Made by a program: the position numbers and the translations under genes. Shown in pieces: positions 1-6,381 of a stretch of DNA of 12,169 nt. The DNA comes from an uncultured Verrucomicrobiota bacterium. GTDB lineage: Bacteria; Verrucomicrobiota; Verrucomicrobiae; Opitutales; Opitutaceae. A model generated the notes under the pieces. It was not told where the DNA came from, ran no database searches, and was given only the letters and a program-made list of their open reading frames with translations. Where the stretch lies: positions 1 through 12,169 of the forward strand of contig CAMLQS010000137.1 of assembly GCA_946482165.1 (NCBI GenBank), given 5' to 3'. Positions within the stretch are counted from its first letter, which is position 1; every line of letters begins with the position of its first letter.

Positions 1-37
1 CCGTCCACCGGAATCCAAAGGCTACCTGCCGCCGGCC

Positions 38-1480
38 TCACTCCTCGTCCGCGTAGAGCGTCTCATAGGCGCGGACCGTCTCTTCCCAGCCAAAATCGCG
101 CTGCATGCCGCGCAGTTGCACGTCGACCAGCTTCTTCACGTTCCGGTGCAGCCGTAGCGCGCGCTCCAAGCCGGACAACAGCCCCTCCGGCGTGACCGGG
201 ACCTGGATGCCCGTTCCGTGCTTCGGCTCCTCGTCGAAGTCCACCACCGTGTCCGCCAGTCCGCCCACCCGGGTCACGATCGGGATCGTGCCATAGATCT
301 GGGAATACATCTGGCTCAGCCCGCAGGGCTCGAAGCGCGAGGGCATCAGGAAAAAGTCGCTGCCCGCGGTGACGAGGTGGCTCATCGTCTCGTCCAGCTT
401 GGCGCAGAGCGCCACGCGCTTTGGCATGGCCTGGGCGAGTTCGCGCAGGCCTTTCTCCAGTTCCGCATCGCCCCGTCCGAGCACGACCAGCCGGACGTTC
501 TCCCGCTTGAAGAATTCGCGGTTGGCCAGCACCAGGTCGACGCCCTTCTGCGCCGTCAGCCGGCACACCATGCCAAAAATCGGGCCGCCGAAGTCGGGGT
601 CGAAGCCATGGCGCCGCAGCAACTCCTCGCGGCAGGTCCATTTACCCTTCAGCTTCTCCATCGTGTAGGTCGCCGGAAGGAGGGCGTCCGTGGCGGGGTT
701 CCAGATTTTTTTGTCCACGCCGTTGAGCAGGCCGCGCAAATCGTCGGCGCGGGCGGCCACCACCCCTTCGAGCCCGCAGCCGTATTCCGGCGTTTGAATC
801 TCCTGCGCGTAAGTCGGGCTCACCGTGGTCACGCGATCGGAAAAAAGGATGCCCGCCTTGATCATGCTCATCTGTCCGTAGAACTCGACGCCATCGATGC
901 CCATCAGCTCCTCCGGGAGATTCGTCCGGTAGAAGGATCGCATCGGGAACACCCCCTGAAACGCGAGGTTGTGAATCGTGAACACCGTGCGCATCGCGAG
1001 GATGTCGCCGTGGCGTTGCTCCGCGTGGCGCAGGAGCAGAGGGAGCAATCCTGTCTGCCAGTCGTGGCAATGCACCGCGTCGGCGTTCATCCGCAGCAGG
1101 CGCATCGTCTCGACCACGCCCTTGCAGAAAAAAATGAATCGGTGGTGATTGTCCTCGAAGTCGCGCTCGCCCGTGCCGTAGGGGTTGCGCCGGTCGAAAA
1201 ACTCGTCGCGACAAACCAGATACACGGTGACGCCCTCGCGCGGCGAAAACGCGCGGATTTCCCCGCTCATGAAAACGTCGCCCATCTCGATCTTCGGACG
1301 GAGCAGGGTCTCCGCCTCGGCCGCGTCCGGATGCTCCACCACGCTGCGATAGCCCGGCACGAACACCGCCACCTCATGCCCCCGCCCGGCCAAGGCGCCC
1401 GCGAGCGAAGCCACCGCGTCGGCCAGACCGCCGGTCTTGACGTAAGGGAACAGTTCACTCGCCGCATGGACGATCTTCAT
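38..1480 (-). CDS. glgA: Glycogen synthase (ADP-glucose type, GT5)
   Basis: Transfers glucose from ADP-glucose to the non-reducing end of a growing alpha-1,4-glucan; a cytoplasmic enzyme of glycogen storage. The 480-aa product matches the usual bacterial GlgA length. Visible motifs are the N-terminal KTGGLADAV (K15), which binds the nucleotide sugar; HCHDWQTGL around 138-145; FTIHNLAFQG around 167-176; CRLTAQKG with R307 and K312; and the GT-B signature PSRFEPCGLSQMY, with E384 as the conserved acidic residue, followed by TRVGGLADTV. The reading frame stays open upstream to 1624, but those 48 extra residues are encoded partly by the inverted-repeat element at 1569-1745 and do not resemble GlgA. 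The family N-terminus (MKIVHAASE) begins exactly at the ATG at 1480. No Shine-Dalgarno sequence precedes it. The gene is transcribed away from the EF-hand gene and has no operon partner in the window. Identification is secure; the promoter is not visible. Confidence 0.96.
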   Translation of the reverse strand: MKIVHAASELFPYVKTGGLADAVASLAGALAGRGHEVAVFVPGYRSVVEHPDAAEAETLLRPKIEMGDVFMSGEIRAFSPREGVTVYLVCRDEFFDRRNPYGTGERDFEDNHHRFIFFCKGVVETMRLLRMNADAVHCHDWQTGLLPLLLRHAEQRHGDILAMRTVFTIHNLAFQGVFPMRSFYRTNLPEELMGIDGVEFYGQMSMIKAGILFSDRVTTVSPTYAQEIQTPEYGCGLEGVVAARADDLRGLLNGVDKKIWNPATDALLPATYTMEKLKGKWTCREELLRRHGFDPDFGGPIFGMVCRLTAQKGVDLVLANREFFKRENVRLVVLGRGDAELEKGLRELAQAMPKRVALCAKLDETMSHLVTAGSDFFLMPSRFEPCGLSQMYSQIYGTIPIVTRVGGLADTVVDFDEEPKHGTGIQVPVTPEGLLSGLERALRLHRNVKKLVDVQLRGMQRDFGWEETVRAYETLYADEE

Positions 1481-1568
1481 GGTGCACGACGCTTGCGCCT
1501 GCGCGCGGGCAGACCAACCCCAAAAAACGCGCCCGACGCCGTTCAAGCCACGGCCCGCCGCCCGATTA

Positions 1569-1596
1569 GGCTGTGTCTCGTAAATAAGCCGGAGCA
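1569..1596 (+). repeat. Left terminal inverted repeat of fold-back element
   Basis: This 28-bp sequence begins GGCTGTGTCTCG and matches the reverse complement of 1718-1745 at 26 of 28 positions. Read on the minus strand it encodes LIYETQPN, the same peptide that the right copy encodes on the plus strand, which makes the duplication obvious at protein level. Confidence 0.85.
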
Positions 1597-1717
1597 GCGT
1601 GAGCGAGAAAGGATGCTCGGCCAAGACGACCGAGGCGGAGGCGGACCGGAGGTCCGTGCCGCCGAGGGCAACGCCGGCCCAGCGTCTTTTCTCGTTTCAC
1701 TCGTAGAGCTTTAGCGA

Positions 1718-1745
1718 TGCGCCGGTTTATTTACGAGACACAGCC
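1718..1745 (-). repeat. Right terminal inverted repeat of fold-back element
   Basis: Reverse-complement copy of 1569-1596 with mismatches only at the 20th and 25th base from the outer end. The TA directly outside it (1746-1747) mirrors the TA outside the left end. Confidence 0.85.
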
Positions 1746-1797
1746 TAACCCGAACTTAACAATTTTCCCGGTGAGCGCACACATGGGCTTTACCGAG

Positions 1798-1819
1798 TCG
1801 TGGTTTACTCTGTCCACGA
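1798..1819. promoter_or_regulatory. Inverted repeat upstream of EF-hand gene, possible operator or hairpin
   Basis: TCGTGG (1798-1803) and CCACGA (1814-1819) form a perfect 6-bp inverted repeat around a 10-base AT-richer spacer, 80 bases before the EF-hand start. It could bind a dimeric regulator or form a hairpin in the leader. No convincing -35/-10 pair was found beside it, and a 6-bp repeat can arise by chance. The rest of 1746-1898 shows nothing else recognisable. Confidence 0.2.
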
Positions 1820-1898
1820 TCCGAGGCCTCGCCGCCACCTCCCAGCCGCGCCACCGACGCGGCGATGAGCGACGAAACCCGCGATCATCCCCCCAACG

Positions 1899-2474
1899 AT
1901 GAACTCAAAGATCCTGCTCGCCCTCGCCTTTGCCGCCCCCGCCCTCTGGGCCGCCCCCGCAAAACCCGAGTCCGGCGCCGCCTCCGGACAGTCCCGGACT
2001 CCCCCGCCGCCTCCGCCCGATTCGCTGGTCCTTGCGCTGGATGCCGATGACGACCGCCTGATCTCCGCCGCCGAAATCGCCGCCGCCCCCGTGAGCCTTC
2101 TCGATCTCGACCTGAACGACGACGGCCGTCTCACCCCGGACGAGTTGATCATCACCCCGCCCCCGCCGCCGCCTGCCGCCTCGTCCAGCGGCTCCGCCAC
2201 CAAGCCTGCCGGCGGCAAACCCACGCCCGGGAGCAAGAAGCCCAGTCCGCCGCCCCCGCCCCTGATGGTCGCGCTCGACACCGACAAGGACGGCTCTCTC
2301 TCGGCCGAAGAGATCGCCGCGGCCGCCGCCGCGCTCGCCGGCCTCGACAGGAATGCCGATGGCCAGCTCACGCCCAAGGAGTTCGCGCCACCGCCTCCCA
2401 AGCCCGCCTCCGGCGCCAGGCCCGCGGGCGCAAAGCCCGCCGGCGCGGGAAAGACCCCGCCGGCCAGCCCGTAA
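1899..2474 (+). CDS. Secreted proline-rich EF-hand protein
   Basis: The 191-aa product starts with a signal-peptide-like segment (MNSKILLALAFAAPALWAAPA), so it is probably exported. Four 12-residue EF-hand calcium loops are visible: 48-59 (DADDDRLISAAE), 71-82 (DLNDDGRLTPDE), 127-138 (DTDKDGSLSAEE) and 150-161 (DRNADGQLTPKE). All keep acidic or Asn ligands at positions 1, 3 and 5 and Glu at 12; the first has Arg instead of the usual Gly at position 6. Loops come in two pairs, each preceded and followed by a polyproline run (35-40, 87-92, 117-121, 164-167), so the protein looks like a duplicated Pro-EF-EF module joined by a Pro/Gly/Lys/Ser linker, with a Pro/Ala/Gly/Lys tail. EF-hand pairs typically bind Ca2+; the partner and role here are unknown. 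An ATG at 1865 is in another frame and gives no signal peptide. The gene stands alone, and a strong terminator follows within 30 bases. Confidence 0.85.
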   Translation: MNSKILLALAFAAPALWAAPAKPESGAASGQSRTPPPPPPDSLVLALDADDDRLISAAEIAAAPVSLLDLDLNDDGRLTPDELIITPPPPPPAASSSGSATKPAGGKPTPGSKKPSPPPPPLMVALDTDKDGSLSAEEIAAAAAALAGLDRNADGQLTPKEFAPPPPKPASGARPAGAKPAGAGKTPPASP

Positions 2475-2503
2475 TCCGTCCGTCCCCGTTGCATTCACGG
2501 AGG

Positions 2504-2541
2504 AAAACGCGAGGCCCGCGCCGGGCCTCGCGTTTTTGTTT
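2504..2541 (+). terminator. Rho-independent terminator after EF-hand gene
   Basis: A perfect 11-bp GC-rich stem (2508-2518 with 2522-2532) closes a 3-base loop and is followed by TTTTTGTTT. It starts 29 bases after the EF-hand stop codon. AAAA just before the stem means it could also act on the opposite strand, though no minus-strand gene lies close by to need it. Confidence 0.92.
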
Positions 2542-2619
2542 CTCCGCCTCGTCGCGCAAAGTTCAAACTTTCGGCTTCCGTTCGGCCGTTCCGACCCTAC
2601 GGTCTGCCGTCCTGCAACC

Positions 2620-2709
2620 GGAGAGGTGGCAGAGTGGTCGATCGCGCCGCACTCGAAATGCGGTTTAGCTGAAAGGCTAACGTGGGTTCGAATCCCACCC
2701 TCTCCGCCA
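2620..2709 (+). tRNA. tRNA-Ser, anticodon CGA
   Basis: It folds as a complete class II tRNA. The acceptor stem GGAGAGG (2620-2626) pairs with CCTCTCC (2699-2705). The anticodon stem CCGCA/TGCGG encloses the loop CTCGAAA, with anticodon CGA at 2654-2656, which reads UCG serine codons. A long variable arm follows (TTAGC...GGCTAA, about 2665-2680), as in serine tRNAs. The T arm is GTGGG-TTCGAAT-CCCAC (2682-2698). The discriminator is G2706, and CCA is encoded at 2707-2709. TTTTTC follows directly and may help end transcription. No second copy of the tRNA 3' end is visible in the window, so there is no sign of an island integrated here. Confidence 0.97.
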
Positions 2710-2737
2710 TTTTTCAGTTCGTGAGAAAACCCGTTAT

Positions 2738-2842
2738 CCCCAAAGGGGACCAGTCGCGCGGAATTGAATTCCGCGACGTGTTGCCAAGGGCTTCCGAGAT
2801 TCAGATCTGAACGACTGGCGACCGAGTCACCGCCAAAAGCCC
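2738..2842. repeat. Cluster of palindromes and nested inverted repeats, function unknown
   Basis: This gap between tRNA-Ser and the convergent regulator gene holds several exact symmetries: CCCCAAAGGGG (2738-2748); CGCGGAATTGAATTCCGCG (2757-2775, nine-base arms around one base); TTCAGATCTGAA (2800-2811, a perfect 12-base palindrome); CCAGTCG (2750-2756) with CGACTGG (2812-2818), which brackets the two previous palindromes exactly; and GGGCTT (2788-2793) with AAGCCC (2837-2842). Together 2750-2818 can draw as a closing helix with two hairpins abutting it. None is followed by a T-run on either strand, so a classical terminator is not evident. Options are a factor-independent end for the lacI-type transcript, a protein-binding or recombination site, a structured RNA, or a degenerate repeat. 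Confidence 0.45.
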
Positions 2843-2859
2843 TCGCTTCAGCCCGGCCG

Positions 2860-3969
2860 TCAACGCACGCCGCTTGGCGCGGAGACGCGCGGACAAGTCG
2901 CGCCGTTAAACCAGGTGCCTTCGACAAAGGTGGTCGTCGGGATGGGCGGTATGCCGTATTTGTTGTGCTGCAGCTGACTCGCCAGCAGCTCAATGGCCAA
3001 GGCGCCCACCGCCTCGTGATTTTGCCGCACGCCGGCGACTTTGCCGGAAAATTCGTCGAGAAACACGTCCACGAAGGCGACGTCTTCCGGTATCCGCAGT
3101 CCCAGCTCCTTGAGCGCGGGAAGCACAAAGGAGGCCTTACTGATGATCACGTCCGGACGGTGCTTCTGATACCAGGCGCCAAACTCCGCCGTATCCACCG
3201 CGACCGGAGCGTTGTGCTCGTTGAACCAGGCGTCGACGGGCTCCGGCGCCGGGAAAATGTGCGACGGCACCTGGTTTTTCGCCGCCAGATGCTGCTGCTC
3301 GCACAGAAAGCCAGCCGTCCAGTAATGGTCCACCGCGTGGTCCCAGCCGCGATGCATCACAAAACCCGGCCTCCGGTAGCCGGCCGCGACGACCTTTTGC
3401 ATGGCAAGGCGCACGATGTCGCACTGGTGGTTGGTCACGTTGTGGAGCAGCGGGTGATGCGGAAAGTAGTCGATCTTCACCGCGCTGAAGCGCTCCCAAT
3501 CGAGCCGGAGCGCATCTCCCATCTCGCGGCCATGCGAGGCAATGATCAGCCCGGTGATGCCGCGGTTCTTCAAGACCGCGTTCAACCGCTCCTGCGTAAG
3601 GTCGGGCTCGCGCAGCCAGAAGTGATCGAGCTTGTAACCGAGCTCCCGCGCCTTCGCCTCCGCGCCGGAATAAAACTCCCCGTGCGCCGTCGTCTTTTTC
3701 CAGCCAAAGCGCGTCTTCCAGTTCGTGAGGTAGGCCAGGGTCGGAAGGTTCCGTCGCACCGTGTTCTTCGAACGATACGATACGAGCGCCTGCATCAAGG
3801 GGTCCGGCGCGTAGCCCATTTTCGCGGCCAGCGCCCGCAGACGATCACGGGTGGCCGCGGGGATGCGGGGATGATTCCTCATCGCGAGGGAAACCGTGGT
3901 GACATGGACGCCCGCCACGCGGGCAATATCGGCGAGGGTAACGCGACGCGAAGGCTCCATTGGCGGCAT
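2860..3969 (-). CDS. LacI-family transcriptional regulator
   Basis: The 369-aa protein has the LacI/GalR layout. An N-terminal helix-turn-helix lies at about 10-30 (VTLADIARVAGVHVTTVSLAM), then a hinge region to about 60 (MGYAPDP), and then a periplasmic-binding-protein-like effector domain to the C-terminus, including segments GLIIASHG, VDVFLDEF and TTFVEGTWF. It is likely cytoplasmic, dimeric and DNA-binding, with a sugar effector. It is divergent from the GH52-transporter-GH8-GH115 genes, so it most likely controls them and perhaps itself, with a xylan-derived sugar as inducer; ligand and mode are inferred. Two starts are possible, the ATG at 3969 (MPPMEPS) and the ATG at 3960 (MEPSRRV); neither has a good ribosome-binding site. 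Length is normal and all domains are intact. Confidence 0.92.
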   Translation of the reverse strand: MPPMEPSRRVTLADIARVAGVHVTTVSLAMRNHPRIPAATRDRLRALAAKMGYAPDPLMQALVSYRSKNTVRRNLPTLAYLTNWKTRFGWKKTTAHGEFYSGAEAKARELGYKLDHFWLREPDLTQERLNAVLKNRGITGLIIASHGREMGDALRLDWERFSAVKIDYFPHHPLLHNVTNHQCDIVRLAMQKVVAAGYRRPGFVMHRGWDHAVDHYWTAGFLCEQQHLAAKNQVPSHIFPAPEPVDAWFNEHNAPVAVDTAEFGAWYQKHRPDVIISKASFVLPALKELGLRIPEDVAFVDVFLDEFSGKVAGVRQNHEAVGALAIELLASQLQHNKYGIPPIPTTTFVEGTWFNGATCPRVSAPSGVR

Positions 3970-4052
3970 CAGGAATGTCCGGCGCCCGAACTCAAGTCTA
4001 TTGTTAGTGCGTTTCTCGGGTTGAGAGCCCCCCGCGTTCGAGCCACTTCCCT
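3970..4052. promoter_or_regulatory. Divergent regulator/xylosidase intergenic region, probable operator site
   Basis: This is the only space between the regulator and the first hydrolase gene, so both promoters and an operator are expected here, or up to 4121 if GH52 starts at the later GTG. The AT-richest part is 3990-4015. Two overlapping inverted repeats are present: CTCAA (3991-3995) with TTGAG (4021-4025), and CCCGA (3985-3989) with TCGGG (4016-4020). A compact LacI-type operator with a central CG was not found, nor a clear -35/-10 pair. The call rests on position rather than motif. Confidence 0.35.
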
Positions 4053-6284
4053 ATGGTCTCCGGTTCCTCCCTCTCCATTCCCCTCCCCTCCGCGCCTGGC
4101 ATCCCGGCGCGTCCGGTCCTCGTGCATTCTCCGAGTTTCCATTCCCACCATTCTCCCTTCGGCGCCTTCGCCTCGTTCACCGTCGGGCTGGTGGGCAGTC
4201 CGGGCGGCTTCGGGCAATCGCTCAGCCGCCCGCGCCAGGCGAAGCAGAACGTCTACGTCGGATACCGGCAGGCCGACTCCGCGGGCAGCCGCAATGGCGG
4301 CCGCGGCGGCGCGGCGCGAAACCGGCGCTGGAATCTGTTGCCTTTCCTGAATCCGCCGCAGGCCGCGGAAGCCGCCTTCCTCGGAGAAAACGTCCCGCCT
4401 CCTCCCGCACCCGGCGAGGCGCCGTGGGAGCTCCTAAACCCCGCGGACTACGAGCGCCGCCTCGGCGCGGCCAGCGACGTGTGGCGTGCCGACTCGGAGC
4501 GCTTTGGCTTCGCCCTTCTCACGCCGTTTGATCGCGTGCCGGACCCGCGCACCTTGACCCAGCTGGAGGCGCGTCACCACCTCGCGCCGCTTGTGAGCGG
4601 ATGGATCGAGTATGACAACCGCGCCGGCCGCGCGCCGGTGCAGCTCATCTTCGGGGTCGGCGATTCCGAGCGCCCGCTTCGCCCCTTGGCGGACTCGGGC
4701 TCCACGCTGGCGGGCTTCAGCTCGGGCACCGCCCACGGCTACGCCACCCGCGCCGGTCGCGACGTCCAGCTGCGGCAGGGCTTCGATGTGTTTTCCCCGA
4801 AGTTTCAAGATCACCGCGGGCTCCATGTCATCGGCGGCGAAACCGCGCTGGTCTTCACCGTGCCCGCCGGAAAACGAAAACGGTTTCCCCTCGCGCTCGG
4901 GTTCTTCCACGACGGCGTCGCAACCACGGGGCTCCCCGCCCGCTACGCTTACACGCGGTGGTTCGCCGACCTGGAGGACGTGCTTGAGCACGGGCTCGCC
5001 AACTATCCGCACTACGAACGCCTCGCGACCCTGCGCGACCTCGAGCTGGAGCGCAGCCAGCTCGATCCGGACCAGCGGTTCCTCCTCGCGCAGTCGATCC
5101 ACAGCTACCAGGGTTCCACGCAGCTGCTCTGGAACAAGGACGGCCCGCTCTGGGTGGTGAACGAAGGCGAATACCGGATGATAAACACCTTCGACCTCAC
5201 GGTCGACCACCTCTTCTTCGAGCTGGAATGGCACCGGTGGGCGGTGCGCGACACGCTGGACCTTTTCGCCGAGCGCTACTCCTACGTCGACCGCCTGCGC
5301 AACGGCTCGCCCAAGCTTCTCCCGGGCGGCATCTCCTTCACCCACGACATGGGCGTGATGAACCATTTCACGCCCTCCGGCCGCTCCAGCTACGAATGCG
5401 ACGGGCTCGATGGCTGTTTCGGTCACATGACGATGGAGCAGCTCCTCAACTGGGTTCTTTGCGCCGTCGCTTACGCGGAAAAAACCGGCGACATCGCCTG
5501 GTTGCGCCGCCGCCGCGACACTCTCCTCGCCTGCGCCGAAAGCCTCCACCGCCGCGATCACCCCCATCCCGACAAGCGCGACGGCATCCTCAAGCACGAC
5601 TCCAGCCGCTGCGGCCCCGGGGGCTCGGAAATCACCACCTACGACAGCCTCGACGTCAGTCTCGGCCAGGCCCGCAACAATCTTTACCTCGCCGTGAAAA
5701 CCCTGGGCGCCTGGGTGCTTCTCGAAAAAGCCTTCGCACGCCTTCGCCTGAAAGCGCCCGAGTCGGACGCACGCGCCACCGCCAATCTGCTGGCGCGCTC
5801 CATCGCGGCCAAGTTCGAGGCCGACACCGGTTTTTTCCCCGCCGTCTTCGAGAAGGGCAACCGCTCCCGCATCCTTCCCGCCGTCGAGGGTTTCGTCTAT
5901 CCGCTCTATCTCGGCTACGACGATGTCCTCGACCCCGCCGGGCGCTTCGGAGAACTGCTCGCACTGCTCCGTCGCCACGTCTCCCAAGCCCTCCGCCCGG
6001 GCGTCTGCATCGATCCGGTCTCCGGCGGCTGGAAAATCAGCAGCACCAGCAACAACACTTGGTTTAGCAAAATCGCCATCGCCCAGCACGTCGTGCGTCG
6101 CCTCTTCCCCGAATCCCTGAACGAGTCCGCGCGCGCCGGCGACCGCGTGCACGCCGACTGGCAGCGCCGGCCCGGTTGCGGCCGCGACGCCATGTGCGAC
6201 CAGATCATCAGCACCACCGGCGAGAGCTGCGGCAGCCGCTATTATCCCCGCGGCGTCACCGCTTGGCTTTGGCTGACGGAGTAG
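4053..6284 (+). CDS. GH52 beta-xylosidase
   Basis: Hydrolyses xylobiose and short xylo-oligosaccharides to xylose with retention of configuration; no signal peptide is seen, so it should be cytoplasmic. The family is recognisable end to end: HHSPFGAFASFTVG near the N-terminus, WVVNEGEYRMINTFDLTVD, GISFTHDMGV, GCFGHMTMEQLLNWVLCA, ITTYDSLDVSLGQARNNLY, GWKISSTSNNTWFSKI and the C-terminal SRYYPRGVTAWLWL. By recalled alignment with Geobacillus XynB2 (E335 nucleophile, D495 acid/base), the equivalents here are E371 in VNEGEY and D531 in TTYDSLD. The start is uncertain. The ATG at 4053 gives 743 aa with a Ser/Pro-rich leader of about 22 residues absent from known members, whereas a GTG at 4122 gives 720 aa and an N-terminus of family length (MHSPSFHSHHSPFG). 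Neither start has a Shine-Dalgarno sequence. It is the first gene of the putative operon; a pyrimidine-rich 97-base gap with no terminator separates it from the transporter. Confidence 0.95.
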   Translation: MVSGSSLSIPLPSAPGIPARPVLVHSPSFHSHHSPFGAFASFTVGLVGSPGGFGQSLSRPRQAKQNVYVGYRQADSAGSRNGGRGGAARNRRWNLLPFLNPPQAAEAAFLGENVPPPPAPGEAPWELLNPADYERRLGAASDVWRADSERFGFALLTPFDRVPDPRTLTQLEARHHLAPLVSGWIEYDNRAGRAPVQLIFGVGDSERPLRPLADSGSTLAGFSSGTAHGYATRAGRDVQLRQGFDVFSPKFQDHRGLHVIGGETALVFTVPAGKRKRFPLALGFFHDGVATTGLPARYAYTRWFADLEDVLEHGLANYPHYERLATLRDLELERSQLDPDQRFLLAQSIHSYQGSTQLLWNKDGPLWVVNEGEYRMINTFDLTVDHLFFELEWHRWAVRDTLDLFAERYSYVDRLRNGSPKLLPGGISFTHDMGVMNHFTPSGRSSYECDGLDGCFGHMTMEQLLNWVLCAVAYAEKTGDIAWLRRRRDTLLACAESLHRRDHPHPDKRDGILKHDSSRCGPGGSEITTYDSLDVSLGQARNNLYLAVKTLGAWVLLEKAFARLRLKAPESDARATANLLARSIAAKFEADTGFFPAVFEKGNRSRILPAVEGFVYPLYLGYDDVLDPAGRFGELLALLRRHVSQALRPGVCIDPVSGGWKISSTSNNTWFSKIAIAQHVVRRLFPESLNESARAGDRVHADWQRRPGCGRDAMCDQIISTTGESCGSRYYPRGVTAWLWLTE

Positions 6285-6381
6285 GCTCTTTCGCGCCGCC
6301 CCGCCGCCCTCTCTTCGCACGCTCCCCCGCCACCTCCCGACCTCGGCGGCCCGCCCGCGAGGCGCCCCCTTTTCCCCTTCA

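Larger units (their letters stand above)
1569..1745. mobile_element. MITE-like fold-back element, 177 bp
   Basis: The ends are near-perfect inverted repeats: 28 bp with two mismatches, beginning GGCTGTGTCTCGTAAATAA at the left and mirrored at the right. Both ends are flanked by TA (1567-1568 and 1746-1747), as expected for a 2-bp target duplication, or TTA/TAA if three bases are counted. The interior also folds back: GTGAGCGAGAAAGG near 1600 resembles the complement of the 1690-1705 region, and GGCGGAGGCGGACC (1634-1647) pairs imperfectly with GGTCCGTGCCGCC (1651-1663). No transposase is encoded, so this looks like a non-autonomous derivative mobilised in trans by an insertion sequence elsewhere. 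It lies between glgA and the EF-hand gene and may affect transcription of glgA. The transposon family is not assigned; a large structured repeat of another kind is the alternative. Confidence 0.72.

Noticed and set aside
1481..1624. N-terminal extension of glgA from ATG 1624
   Set aside because: Partly encoded within the inverted-repeat element and absent from the GlgA family, whose conserved N-terminus starts at 1480.
218..1714. 498-codon plus-strand frame opposite glgA
   Set aside because: His/Arg/Ala/Glu-rich with no recognisable motif, and it lies across a fully conserved glgA and the fold-back element.
1717..1902. 61-codon frame MRRFIYETQPN...
   Set aside because: It begins inside the right inverted repeat, its start peptide mirrors the left repeat, and the rest is Arg-rich without features.
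2620..2860. tRNA-Ser as the attachment site of an integrated island
   Set aside because: No integrase and no second copy of the tRNA 3' end were seen in the window; the nearby palindromes alone do not show integration.
2764..4350. 528-codon plus-strand frame opposite the LacI-type regulator
   Set aside because: It runs through the antisense of an intact LacI-family protein and into the start of GH52 in another frame; it has no domain features.
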